Positions 1 through 9,150 of a DNA stretch of 64,000 nt are shown here, in pieces (within the stretch, counting starts at the first letter, position 1; every line of letters starts with the position of its first letter). Made by a program: the position numbers and the translations under genes. A model generated the notes under the pieces. It ran no database searches. It was not told where the DNA came from and saw nothing but the letters and a program-made list of their open reading frames with translations. Source of the stretch: Enhygromyxa salina. Lineage in GTDB: Bacteria > Myxococcota_A > Polyangia > Nannocystales > Nannocystaceae. The stretch lies in assembly GCF_002994635.1 (NCBI RefSeq), contig NZ_PVNL01000029.1, positions 1-64,000 on the forward strand, in the 5' to 3' direction.

Positions 1-714
1 ACCCCGAACCTGGTCCCGGACCCGAGCGAACAGATCGCGGGCCCCGTCGAGATCCCCGGCGACGGCCGCCAAAGCCTCTTCGATGCTGTCCGCCTCGGTG
101 ATCCGGTCGCCGTTGTAGAGCAGCAGATCGGCGACGATCAGCATCGCCAGGCCCTGCGGCGTCTGCTCGAGCAGGTGATCGTCGCCGCGCTCGTTGAGGG
201 TGGCGAGCAGCTCCCGCAGGGTCTCGGCTGGCAGCTCCGAGTCGCGCAGGCCAAGGTGGGCGCGCAGGCGGTTGGGCAGGTGATCGCCGAGGTGATGGAT
301 CTCGACGTAGTCGTCGGCGCCATACAGCCGCCGGGGCTGGCGCTTGTAGCTGGTCCGCCGAAACACCGACGCGACCAGGATCACGACCTTGACCCCCGCC
401 TCGCGGGCGACCCCCGTGAGCTCGAACCCGAGCGCGCCAGGCAGCGCCACGTCGACGACCAGGGCGTCCCAGCTGCTCGAGCTCAAGGCCGCCTCGATGT
501 CGCCCGAGTCCGATCCGATCGCGACGTCGAATCCGTGCGCGTCGAGGATCCGCTGAGCCGCGCCCGCGATCACCGGGCCCCCATGTCCAAGCAGCACCCG
601 CGGTCGCGTGCCGTTCGAGCCCGATCCGCTCGAGCCCGATCCGCTCGAGCCCGATTCGTTCGAACCCGATCGGCGCGAGACCGGAGGCGGGTTGGCCTGG
701 GACGGGTTGCTCAT
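1..714 (-). CDS. Degenerate response-regulator receiver protein (partial, runs off left edge)
   Basis: Last visible gene of the chemosensory operon; the C-terminus is beyond base 1, so only 238 codons are seen. Residues 1-36 are a Ser/Gly/Asn-rich linker built from 15-bp DNA repeats. A CheY-like fold follows (about 37-160), with the probable phospho-acceptor Asp88 in ALVVDVALPG. The acidic pair expected after strand beta-1 is missing (RVLLGHGG), so Mg-dependent phosphorylation may be impaired. A block reading RRTSYK then YGADDYVEIHH resembles receiver proteins I recall from delta-proteobacterial che loci. The rest is helical. The start ATG (714) overlaps the stop of the upstream cheW as TGATG, implying translational coupling. 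Likely a chemosensory output or adaptor protein; phosphorylation competence is uncertain. Confidence 0.75.
   Translation of the reverse strand, partial: MSNPSQANPPPVSRRSGSNESGSSGSGSSGSGSNGTRPRVLLGHGGPVIAGAAQRILDAHGFDVAIGSDSGDIEAALSSSSWDALVVDVALPGALGFELTGVAREAGVKVVILVASVFRRTSYKRQPRRLYGADDYVEIHHLGDHLPNRLRAHLGLRDSELPAETLRELLATLNERGDDHLLEQTPQGLAMLIVADLLLYNGDRITEADSIEEALAAVAGDLDGARDLFARVRDQVRG
616..675. repeat. Four tandem 15-bp repeats in the receiver gene
   Basis: Unit cgagcccgatccgct occurs twice exactly (616-645) and twice with changes (646-675). Read on the minus strand it encodes a GSGSS-type linker in front of the receiver domain. The unit length is a multiple of three, so copy-number change would keep the frame. 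Confidence 0.85.
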
Positions 715-1253
715 CAACGCGACCTGTCGCTCCCGCTGCTCGCCCCGATCAGTCCGTCGAGGTTGACCACGAAGACCACGTCGTTGTCGATCTTGCACAC
801 GCCCGAGAAGAAGTCCTCGCCGTCATCGCCGATCGCCGCGCTCAGCATCGACGGGGCCGGGCGCACCTCTTCGGAGTCGACTCGCAGCTCACCGAGGACC
901 TTGTCGACCTTGAGCCCGACGATCCGGCCCTTGACGCTGACGATGATCAGCTTGTTGAACGGGACCGCGGCCTCGTCGATCGCGACGTTGAAGCGCTTGC
1001 GCAGATCGATGACGGGGATCACGACGCCGCGCAGGGTGATCACCCCCTCGATGATCGGGGGCGCGTGCGGGACCGGGCGGGTCGGATATGGGGCGGCCTG
1101 AATGACCTCCTTGATCCGCATGATGTCGATCCCGTAGAGCCCACCGCCGACGAAGAAGCCGGCGAGCTTGAGCTGATCTTGGCCCTTGGGGGCCTCTTCG
1201 TCGTCCCACGCCGTGGTCGCGCCGCGGGGGCTGCTGCCAATCTCGCTCGTCAC
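714..1253 (-). CDS. cheW: CheW-like coupling protein (second of two)
   Basis: A 179-aa chemosensory adaptor that would link receptors to CheA at the membrane or in a cytoplasmic array. The CheW SH3-like double barrel spans about residues 28-165, with family landmarks in GGLYGIDIMRIKEV, IIEGVITLRGVVIPVIDLR and IVGLKVDKVLGEL. The 27-residue acidic N-terminus is an extension. It starts at GTG 1253, and that codon overlaps the upstream stop as GTGA; its own stop overlaps the receiver start. Two CheW paralogues in one operon suggest distinct receptor or array partners. No receptor, cheR or cheB is visible; they may lie left of the window. Confidence 0.93.
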   Translation of the reverse strand: MTSEIGSSPRGATTAWDDEEAPKGQDQLKLAGFFVGGGLYGIDIMRIKEVIQAAPYPTRPVPHAPPIIEGVITLRGVVIPVIDLRKRFNVAIDEAAVPFNKLIIVSVKGRIVGLKVDKVLGELRVDSEEVRPAPSMLSAAIGDDGEDFFSGVCKIDNDVVFVVNLDGLIGASSGSDRSR

Positions 1254-1822
1254 TGCAGGACACGCTCCCTTCGGAACTTGGCCTCGAGAAAGTCGCGCTC
1301 GGCCAGCACGGTCTCGAGATCGAGGATGATGATCAGCCGCCCGCGATGCCGACCGAGCCCCAGGATGAAGTCGGCGCGGGTGCTGCCGATCCCGCCGGGC
1401 GTGTTCTCCATGTCTTCGGGGGGCAACGAGATGACCTCGAGCACGCGGTCGACCACGATACCGTGCTGATCGTCGTCATGGCGGACAATCAGCACGCGGG
1501 TCTCGCGGCCGCGGATCACGGTGCCGAGCCGAAGCCGCTGGACCAGATCGATGACCGGCATGACCGAGCCACGCATGTTGCCGATCCCGATCACGAACTC
1601 GGCGGTGCGAGGGACCGGGGTGGTCGGGAACACCGTCGAGATCTCGACGATCTGCTCGATCGGCAGGCCGTAGATCTCACCGCGGATCATGAAGGTCACG
1701 TAGCGCAGCAGGTCGCTGCGCATTTCACGCTTGTAGCCGTGCTCGTAGTCGGCCTCGGTCGCGACCTGGTCGCCCGTCACGGCCAGCAGCGCCTGCCACA
1801 GCTCGTCGTCATCAGTAGCCAT
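1250..1822 (-). CDS. cheW: CheW-like coupling protein (first of two)
   Basis: A 190-aa CheW-domain adaptor. After about 35 residues of variable N-terminus it shows YVTFMIRGEIYGLPIEQI, IGIGNMRGSVMPVIDLVQRL and a late GLGRHRGRLIIILDLE strand, all typical of CheW. I chose ATG 1822 because GGAGG lies 10 nt upstream and because the start then overlaps the 3' end of cheA by only 11 bp. A frame extension to 1882 would add a Cys/Arg-rich segment unlike CheW. It is followed directly by the second cheW (GTGA overlap). Divergence from its neighbour suggests the two paralogues are not interchangeable. Confidence 0.92.
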   Translation of the reverse strand: MATDDDELWQALLAVTGDQVATEADYEHGYKREMRSDLLRYVTFMIRGEIYGLPIEQIVEISTVFPTTPVPRTAEFVIGIGNMRGSVMPVIDLVQRLRLGTVIRGRETRVLIVRHDDDQHGIVVDRVLEVISLPPEDMENTPGGIGSTRADFILGLGRHRGRLIIILDLETVLAERDFLEAKFRRERVLQ

Positions 1823-4253
1823 GATCGCCCCAGCCTCCGTGCTCTTTGCCGCGCCCGACGGACATCGTCGAGAACACCCCAATACCTTCGCTCGCGCCGC
1901 CGCTGCCGATCCCTGCGACCGCCGCCTCGACGCCGCCGACCGCCTCGCCGACCAGGGTGCCGACGTCGAGCAACAGCACCGTGCGGTTGTCTCCGAGCTC
2001 GGTCGCGCCCGCGATCCCTGGCACCTGGCGCAGGGCCTTGCCGATCGGCTTGATCACCACGTCTTGTTGCCCGAGCAGCTCGTCGACGACCAGGCCGACG
2101 CGGTGCTGCGCGAGGCCGACCACGACCACGTACAGGCGATCGTAGAACATCCGGCGATCGGCCTCGCGGCCGTCGGGCTCGAGATCGAACACCCGCGACA
2201 GGTGGACCAGGGGCAGCGTGCGACCGCGGACCGAGACGACCTCGTGGCCCTCGATCGTCTGGATCTCGTCGGTCTGGACCATGATCGACTCGAGCACCGA
2301 GTTGAGCGGGATGCAGAAGGTCTGGCCCGCGGTCTCGATCACCAGCGCCTGAATGATCGCCAGGGTGACCGGCAACGTGATGCGGAACCGCGACCCTCGG
2401 CCCGGCTCCGACGCGACGTCGATCATGCCCGAGAGCCGCGAGATGTTGGTCTTGACCACGTCCATGCCGAACCCGCGGCCCGAGACCTCGGTCGCGGCCT
2501 CGCGGGTGCTGAACCCCGGCGTGAAGATCAGGTTGATCGCCTGCGAGGCGTTGATGTCACGGGCCTCGTCGCGGGTCAGCACGCCCTTGTCGATCGCCTT
2601 GTCTCGGATGAAGCGCCAGTCCATGCCCTGGCCGTCGTCGGTCATCTCGATGACCACGCGGTTGCCCTTTTGGTAGGCCGACAGCGACACGCGCCCGGCC
2701 CTTGGCTTGCCCACCGCGACCCGCTCGGCCGGCTTCTCGATGCCGTGGTCGATCGCGTTGCGGATCATGTGCATCAGCGGATCGCTGAGCTCTTCCACGA
2801 TCAGCTTGTCGAGCTCCGTCTCGGCCCCCGAGATCGCCAGGCGGACGTCCTTGGCCGACTCGCGGCTCATGTTGCGAACCACCCGGGCGAGCTTGTCGAA
2901 CACCTGCCCGAGCGGGACCATGCGCACCTCGAGGATCCCCTGCTGAAGCAGCCCGAGCCGCCGGTTCATGACCCGCAGCTGATCTTGGAACTCGCGCGCC
3001 TGCTCGACCGGCGTCTCGCTGCGCTGCATTCGATCGACGGTCGCGGCGAGGTTGGCGTGGACCAGCGCGAGCTCGCCGACCAGGTTCATGAGGTGGTCGA
3101 GCCGCCGCAGATCGACGCGGACGGTCTGGCTGAGGCTCTTGAGGCTGGCCTGCTCGCCCCCTTCATCGTGGATGTCGTCGGGCCCGCGGCCACCCTCCGG
3201 CCCCGGCCGACGGCCACCGCCGCCGTCCTGACCACCGCCGCCGCCGCCTTGCCCGCCGCCACCGCTCGCACTGGGCCGTGCAGCCGGCCTGGACGCCGCG
3301 CCGTCTGGCGCGGACGCTGACCTGGCAGGCGTGCTCGGCGGGCCCATCATGGCCGCTGGGCTCGCGCCGTAGACCTCGTCTTGCTCGGGAAACTCGTCCT
3401 CATCGACGGCTTCGACCCGGACCTTGGCGCGGGGCCTCGGCGCCGGTTGTGGCTCGGGCTCGGGCTCGGGCTCCGGCGCAGACGCTCGAGCTTGCGGCGT
3501 GGTCTTGCTGATCACGATCCGCTCGCCGGTCCCGAGCGCCTCGACGATCACGCCCTCTTCGCCGATCCCCTCGGCGATGACCGTGAGGCTCTGCTTCGAG
3601 CCCACGAGGATGTCGAGCTCGATGCGGTCGTCGCTCGAGCCGTCGGCGCTCGGCAGGTAGGTGATGACCTCGCCGTGAGTCTTGAGCTTGCTCTTGAGCG
3701 CCTCGATCCCGACGTCGATCGCCATCAGGTCGAAGCTCGCGTGGACCCGGAAGATCCGCCGACTCAGGCGCACGTTCTCGCGCAGGCGGTGCTCTTCGTA
3801 CTCGGTCAGCACGCTGAGGATCGAGTCGTCGAGCCACGACAGCGGGTTCTCGTCGACCGGCTCCGGGCGCTCGGACAGCGCCGCGAGCCGGGTGAGGAAG
3901 GGTCGAACGTCGACGACGTTGACGGCGCCAGGGTGGACGGCGCTGGCGAGCAGCTGCTGAAACAGCTCGACGGACTCGAACATGAGATCGAGCGCGCCAT
4001 GGTTGAGCGGCAGCTTGCCGAGCCGCAGCGCGTCGAGGGTGGTCTCGAGCTCGTGGCTGAGATCGACGATCTCGTTGACGCCGGACAGCGAGGACAGGCC
4101 CTTGAGCGTGTGGACCGACCGGAATGATCCGTTGAGCAGGTCTGGGTCGTAGTCGTCGCCGTCTTTGATCTGTCCTTCGATCTCGAGCAGCTGGCGCGAG
4201 AAGGTCTCGATGATCTCCTGCGCCTCCGACACGAACTCGGGCGAATCACTCAC
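1812..4253 (-). CDS. cheA: Chemotaxis-family sensor histidine kinase CheA
   Basis: An 813-aa cytoplasmic autokinase. An N-terminal Hpt (P1) domain carries the phospho-acceptor His48 in FRSVHTLKG. Residues about 150-250 hold a P2-like region. A Pro/Gln/Gly-rich linker (about 265-365) follows, then the P3 dimerisation helices (about 375-430), the P4 ATPase with N-box DPLMHMIRNAIDHGIE near 490 and G-boxes in DDGQGMDW and GRGFGMDVV, and a C-terminal CheW-like P5 domain (about 640-790). All catalytic boxes look intact. The GTG start (4253) overlaps the cheY stop as GTGA. The poly-Gly linker near 330-350 is unusually simple in sequence. It phosphorylates the adjacent receivers by inference from gene order. 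Confidence 0.96.
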   Translation of the reverse strand: MSDSPEFVSEAQEIIETFSRQLLEIEGQIKDGDDYDPDLLNGSFRSVHTLKGLSSLSGVNEIVDLSHELETTLDALRLGKLPLNHGALDLMFESVELFQQLLASAVHPGAVNVVDVRPFLTRLAALSERPEPVDENPLSWLDDSILSVLTEYEEHRLRENVRLSRRIFRVHASFDLMAIDVGIEALKSKLKTHGEVITYLPSADGSSDDRIELDILVGSKQSLTVIAEGIGEEGVIVEALGTGERIVISKTTPQARASAPEPEPEPEPQPAPRPRAKVRVEAVDEDEFPEQDEVYGASPAAMMGPPSTPARSASAPDGAASRPAARPSASGGGGQGGGGGGQDGGGGRRPGPEGGRGPDDIHDEGGEQASLKSLSQTVRVDLRRLDHLMNLVGELALVHANLAATVDRMQRSETPVEQAREFQDQLRVMNRRLGLLQQGILEVRMVPLGQVFDKLARVVRNMSRESAKDVRLAISGAETELDKLIVEELSDPLMHMIRNAIDHGIEKPAERVAVGKPRAGRVSLSAYQKGNRVVIEMTDDGQGMDWRFIRDKAIDKGVLTRDEARDINASQAINLIFTPGFSTREAATEVSGRGFGMDVVKTNISRLSGMIDVASEPGRGSRFRITLPVTLAIIQALVIETAGQTFCIPLNSVLESIMVQTDEIQTIEGHEVVSVRGRTLPLVHLSRVFDLEPDGREADRRMFYDRLYVVVVGLAQHRVGLVVDELLGQQDVVIKPIGKALRQVPGIAGATELGDNRTVLLLDVGTLVGEAVGGVEAAVAGIGSGGASEGIGVFSTMSVGRGKEHGGWGDHGY

Positions 4254-4729
4254 GGACTCTCACCCCCACTCCCAGATCCTGAGCCAGATCCTGAGCCAGA
4301 TCCTGAGCCAGATCCTGAGCCAGCGCTCGCAGCCGCGTCTGGGCCGAGATCCGGACGCGGCGTCTCGACGGCCTGGCGGATCGCCGCGAGGAACTCTTCG
4401 GGGGTGAACGGCTTGGCGACGAACGACGACGCGCCCGCGGACATGGCCCGATCCTTGTCGACCGCGGAGGCTTCGCTGCTGATCACGATCAGCGGGGTGT
4501 TGGCGTGGCGGGGGGTCTGGCGCACGAATCGGGTCAGCTCGATCCCGCTGACGTCCGGCATGTTGATGTCGGTGACGATCAACCCGAACAAGTCGCGGGG
4601 CAGCGCCCTCAGGGCGTCGAAGCCATTCCCGACCTCGTGCACTTCGTAGCCCCCCTCGGCTTCGAGGATCGAACTCACGTAGTCACGCATCGCTCGTGAG
4701 TCCTCGACCAAAAGCACTTGGGTCGGCAT
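4250..4729 (-). CDS. CheY-like single-domain response regulator with a Ser/Gly tail
   Basis: A 159-aa receiver and first gene of the che operon. MPTQVLLVEDS starts strand beta-1 with the acidic residues; the phospho-acceptor Asp is in LIVTDINMPDVSG; a conserved Ser and Lys follow in VISSEAS and FVAKPFTPEEF. After residue 125 an unusual tail of about 13 Gly-Ser pairs is encoded by tandem 12-bp repeats, then GGESP. ATG 4729 was chosen because it begins beta-1 directly, and a -10-like TATACT sits 8 nt upstream, suggesting a leaderless mRNA. No DNA-binding domain is present, so it probably acts by protein contact as a CheA substrate. Confidence 0.92.
   Translation of the reverse strand: MPTQVLLVEDSRAMRDYVSSILEAEGGYEVHEVGNGFDALRALPRDLFGLIVTDINMPDVSGIELTRFVRQTPRHANTPLIVISSEASAVDKDRAMSAGASSFVAKPFTPEEFLAAIRQAVETPRPDLGPDAAASAGSGSGSGSGSGSGSGSGSGGESP
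4274..4321. repeat. Perfect 4x12-bp tandem repeat
   Basis: Unit agatcctgagcc repeats exactly four times and encodes the Gly-Ser tail of the CheY-like protein on the minus strand. The perfect identity suggests recent expansion by slippage. Confidence 0.93.
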
Positions 4730-4737
4730 CGCGCCAA

Positions 4738-4743
4738 AGTATA
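4738..4743 (-). promoter_or_regulatory. Candidate -10 element for a leaderless che operon transcript
   Basis: On the minus strand TATACT (5 of 6 matches to TATAAT) ends 8 nt before the cheY ATG, which would place the transcription start at or next to the A of the ATG. No good -35 is visible 16-18 nt upstream. Inference only. Confidence 0.35.
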
Positions 4744-4856
4744 GGGCGAGCGGCGGCGTTCGTGGGAGTTTGCGGGCGTTCGGTCCCCAGGGCGGAGCAG
4801 AGCGCTTGGACACGTCAGCGCGGCCGGCCGCGGTGCGACACCGCTCCCACAACGTG

Positions 4857-5738
4857 TCAGGTGTGCAGGCTCGCGCCGCCCCGAGCTGGTCGCGGAGGGC
4901 CGCTGAGGACTCGCCGCAGCCGGGCCACGACCGCCTGATCGACAGCGACCCACCAGCGCGCGGTCGTCACATCCGGGTCGGGGCTCGGCTCGGGCGACTC
5001 CAGCGCAGCGACGACCGGCTGCTCGTCATCCGACAGACCTGGCCGGTCACCGTCCGATCCCGAGTCCGCAGACGGTGGTTCTGCATCTGGATCGGGCGTC
5101 GATTCCGTCGGCGGCTCGTCGACCCCTGCCCCGCTCGAGCCCGCGCTCGCGCCCGGGTCGGGCTCGGGCTCGGGCTCGGGCTCGGGATCCGGGATCGCCG
5201 CGAGCTGCTCGATCTCGATCAGCAGGCCCTCGAACAGGGCCTCGGTCAGCGCGCGGTCGATCCCCACGGTCGGTAGCGCGATCAGCACGGTGCGCGCTTG
5301 CAACCCGGTGGAGATCTTCACCAGCTGCTCGGCCACGGTGCGCGCTCGCGCCTCGTCAAAGCTGGCCCGGTCACCGAGTCCGACGAGCACCAGCCGCTCG
5401 ATTGGCAGTCTTCGGTCGCAGGGCACCAGCACCTGCTCGCCCGCGGCGGCCGTGCAGAAGCCCGAGCGCACCAAGCCCGAGAGCCGGCCCGAGCCTCGCC
5501 AGTCGATCAAGCCCGCGAGCCCGAGCAGCGGTCGCTCGTCGCTGAACACTGGGACCAGGCCAAGGTCCACGCGGACTCGCTCGCCGTCGGCACCGGGGCG
5601 GTCGGCGTGCTCGTCAGCCTCGGTCGGGATCTCATCGAGCGGCAGGTCGTCGAGCGTCACGCCGTCGAGCAGCGCGCGCTCGAGCACCTCGACGCGGATC
5701 AGCTGAACGAGATGGCCCGGCGGGATCGCTCGGATCAC
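4857..5738 (-). CDS. Protein with a leucyl-aminopeptidase (M17) N-terminal-like domain
   Basis: A 293-aa protein starting at GTG 5738, which overlaps the nusB stop as GTGA and has GGGGAG 7 nt upstream. Residues about 55-165 resemble the M17 leucyl aminopeptidase N-terminal macro-like fold: LLGLAGLIDWRGSGRLSGLV, then PCDRRLPIERLVLVGLG. The catalytic metallopeptidase half is absent. An acidic Pro/Glu/Asp/Ser-rich segment follows (about 185-255), then a short C-terminal piece, so it is not an active peptidase. It probably binds a ligand or partner protein. Placement after nusB makes it part of the ribH-nusB unit. Function unknown; the family call rests on motif resemblance only. Confidence 0.7.
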   Translation of the reverse strand: MIRAIPPGHLVQLIRVEVLERALLDGVTLDDLPLDEIPTEADEHADRPGADGERVRVDLGLVPVFSDERPLLGLAGLIDWRGSGRLSGLVRSGFCTAAAGEQVLVPCDRRLPIERLVLVGLGDRASFDEARARTVAEQLVKISTGLQARTVLIALPTVGIDRALTEALFEGLLIEIEQLAAIPDPEPEPEPEPDPGASAGSSGAGVDEPPTESTPDPDAEPPSADSGSDGDRPGLSDDEQPVVAALESPEPSPDPDVTTARWWVAVDQAVVARLRRVLSGPPRPARGGASLHT

Positions 5739-6355
5739 GTCGTGCTCCCCAATTTCGAAACGGACTCCGAGGTGGACTCCGCGGCCGACTCCGCGGCCGA
5801 CTCCGCGGCCGACTCCGCCTCGCTCGCGACCGCGTCGCGCAGCGACTGCGCCAGCGCCTCGGCCAGCCCGTTGACGAAGGTCGCCGAGCGCTCGGCCCCG
5901 TAGCGCGCGGCGAGCCGGACGACCTCGGCGACCACGACGTTGCGTGGGGTCTTCTCGCCGCGCAGCTCGACCACGCACAGGCGCAGCAAGTTACGGTCGA
6001 CCCGATCCATTCGGGCGAGCCGCCAGCGCTGCGACGCGCGCTCGATCGTCGCGTCGACCGACGACGTGTCGGCCACGTACGCCTCGGTCAGCCGCCGGGC
6101 CCAGCGACCCGCGACGCCGTCATCGAGCAGCTCGCGGAGCTCGACGGCGAGGATCGACCCGATGAATTCGTCGCCGACCTCGAGGGTTGGTGGCTCGCGC
6201 CAGAACAGCTCGGCAGCCTCGCGCTCCTCACCTGGGTGGGACTCGAGGTGGCAGAGGATCCACAGCGCCAGCTCGCGCCCGCGCGAGCGCCCCGGCGGCC
6301 CCTTCGAGCCCGCTGCGCGCGAAGGCTTGGCGTCGTGTTCGACCATGCTCGTCAT
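5735..6355 (-). CDS. nusB: Transcription antitermination factor NusB
   Basis: A 206-aa RNA-binding antitermination protein that with NusE (S10) binds boxA of rRNA leaders. The all-helical NusB fold spans about residues 25-165, with the diagnostic arginine-rich element at the front (GRSRGRELALWIL) and RMDRVDRNLLRLCVVEL plus a closing FVNGLAEAL segment. The usual length is about 140-160 aa; the excess is a basic N-terminus and a C-terminal Ala-Glu-Ser tail written by 12-bp repeats. ATG 6355 is used, with ATG 6346 as an alternative. The ribH-nusB pairing is common in bacteria. The stop is coupled to the next gene. Confidence 0.95.
   Translation of the reverse strand: MTSMVEHDAKPSRAAGSKGPPGRSRGRELALWILCHLESHPGEEREAAELFWREPPTLEVGDEFIGSILAVELRELLDDGVAGRWARRLTEAYVADTSSVDATIERASQRWRLARMDRVDRNLLRLCVVELRGEKTPRNVVVAEVVRLAARYGAERSATFVNGLAEALAQSLRDAVASEAESAAESAAESAAESTSESVSKLGSTT
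5775..5822. repeat. 12-bp tandem repeat in the nusB tail
   Basis: Unit gactccgcggcc occurs three times exactly, then once as gactccgcctcg. It encodes repeated AESA units at the NusB C-terminus on the minus strand, outside the conserved fold. Confidence 0.92.
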
Positions 6356-6369
6356 GCTACCCGACCCGC

Positions 6370-6861
6370 TCAGAGCTTCTCGATCGCCAGGTACAGCCGG
6401 GCCTGCTCGATCGCCGCCATCGCCGCCTCGGCGCCCTTGTTGCCGGCCTTGGCCCCCGCGCGGTTGATCGCCTGCTCGAGCGTCTCGGTGGTCAGGACCC
6501 CGAACGCGACGGGCTTGCGGTGCCGCTGCCCAGCCGAGGCCAGGCCCTTGGCCGCCTGCGCGGCGATCAGATCGAAGTGGATCGTGTCGCCGCGGATCAG
6601 GCAGCCAAGCGCGATCACGGCGTCGAACCTGCCGCTCGCCAGCACCTTGTCGGCCAGCATCGGCAGCTCATAGCTGCCCGGGGTGCGAAACACCACCACG
6701 TCGCTGGGCTTGGCCCCGCTGCGGACCAGCGCATCGACAGCGCCGTCGAGCAGCGGCTCCGTCACGATCGCGTTGAAGCGCGCCACGAGCACCCCGAAGC
6801 GCAGCCCAGTCGCATCGAGCGAGCCCTCCACGATCTGAACCTTGGACGATCCCCCCTGCAT
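6370..6861 (-). CDS. ribH: 6,7-dimethyl-8-ribityllumazine synthase
   Basis: A 163-aa cytosolic enzyme condensing 5-amino-6-ribitylaminouracil with dihydroxybutanone phosphate in riboflavin synthesis. Family motifs are in order: VARFNAIVTEPLLDGA, the PGSYELPML substrate loop, ALGCLIRGDTIHFDLI, FGVLTTETLEQAI and AGNKGAEAA. Length is normal, so it is probably complete. A G-rich stretch precedes ATG 6861. It starts 17 nt past one end of the giant inverted repeat, so any promoter must lie within that element or the transcript must cross it. No FMN riboswitch core is recognisable upstream. Confidence 0.97.
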   Translation of the reverse strand: MQGGSSKVQIVEGSLDATGLRFGVLVARFNAIVTEPLLDGAVDALVRSGAKPSDVVVFRTPGSYELPMLADKVLASGRFDAVIALGCLIRGDTIHFDLIAAQAAKGLASAGQRHRKPVAFGVLTTETLEQAINRAGAKAGNKGAEAAMAAIEQARLYLAIEKL

Positions 6862-6877
6862 GCGCCCCCAATAACGC

Positions 6878-7244
6878 TTTTTTTCAGCGCGGGCCAGGCT
6901 GCTTTAGGCGCGGGCCAGGCTTCTGGCCCGCTTGCGGACGACTCGGTTGACAGAGCCGTTGGCGGGAAGCGAACTGGCACGTTGGACCGGTACTTCTCAT
7001 CCTGCCTCCACACATTTGCATCCGTGGTGCGCGCGCCACGGACGCATCCCGCTCGCATGCAGATGAGTGGAGGCGGGATGAGAAGCGGCGGTCCAACGTG
7101 CCAGTTCGCTTCCCTCTGACGTCCCTATTCAGCCGAGTCGTCCGCAAGCGGGCCAGAAGCCTGGCCCGCGCCTAAAACAGCCTGGCCCGCGCCTAAAACA
7201 GCCTGGCCCGCGCCTAAAACAGCCTGGCCCGAGCTGAAAAAAAA
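6878..7244. repeat. 367-bp giant inverted repeat (MITE-like or structured RNA)
   Basis: The whole rpsA-ribH gap folds back on itself. Outer arms run from a T7 run (6878) to an A8 run ending at 7244, each followed inward by copies of a 21-bp unit: two on the left; three exact (7158-7178, 7179-7199, 7200-7220) plus one variant on the right. A 16-bp stem gcggacgactcgg-type pairs about 6932-6947 with 7131-7146. A near-perfect 57-bp stem pairs about 6963-7019 with 7051-7115, and a small palindrome (7021-7042) caps it. Several arm differences are T versus C, giving G-U pairs in RNA. No gene is seen inside. Either a small non-autonomous element or a giant hairpin RNA. Confidence 0.85.
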
Positions 7245-7272
7245 CCAGCCGGGTCGTTTGACCTGGCTGGTT
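7237..7272 (-). terminator. Rho-independent terminator of rpsA
   Basis: Read on the minus strand, a 12-bp stem (aaccagcc-type arm at 7261-7272 pairing with 7243-7254, one G-U pair) with a 6-nt loop is followed by eight T residues. It lies 47 nt past the rpsA stop. A second weaker hairpin (about 7284-7304) precedes it and looks like a degenerate copy of the neighbouring repeat unit. Confidence 0.85.
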
Positions 7273-7318
7273 CGTGTCTGCGAGCGGGTCAGAAGGCTGA
7301 CCCGAGCTGAGGACAGGC

Positions 7319-9025
<1,707 letters not shown>

Positions 9026-9150
9026 GTGGTTGCTGGAGTTCCTCTCTATGGGCGTCCCTCACCGAAGCAAAGCCGACGCGCTGGCCAAATCTGGCCGCGA
9101 TGGCGCTAGGGTCGAGAGCCGGGGGAAGCTAGAGACTTCCGTGGCGCTGG

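Noticed and set aside
646..670. GTTCGAA string suggesting a tRNA T-loop
   Set aside because: It lies in the 15-bp coding repeat; no acceptor stem or anticodon arm can be built around it.
1823..1882. Longer start for the first CheW
   Set aside because: It would deepen overlap with cheA and add a Cys/Arg-rich segment; ATG 1822 has a good Shine-Dalgarno.
7158..7220. CRISPR-like direct repeats
   Set aside because: The 21-bp units are strictly adjacent with no spacers, so this is a tandem repeat.
6862..7318. FMN riboswitch for ribH
   Set aside because: None of the conserved FMN-aptamer core segments can be placed; the region is a simple giant inverted repeat.
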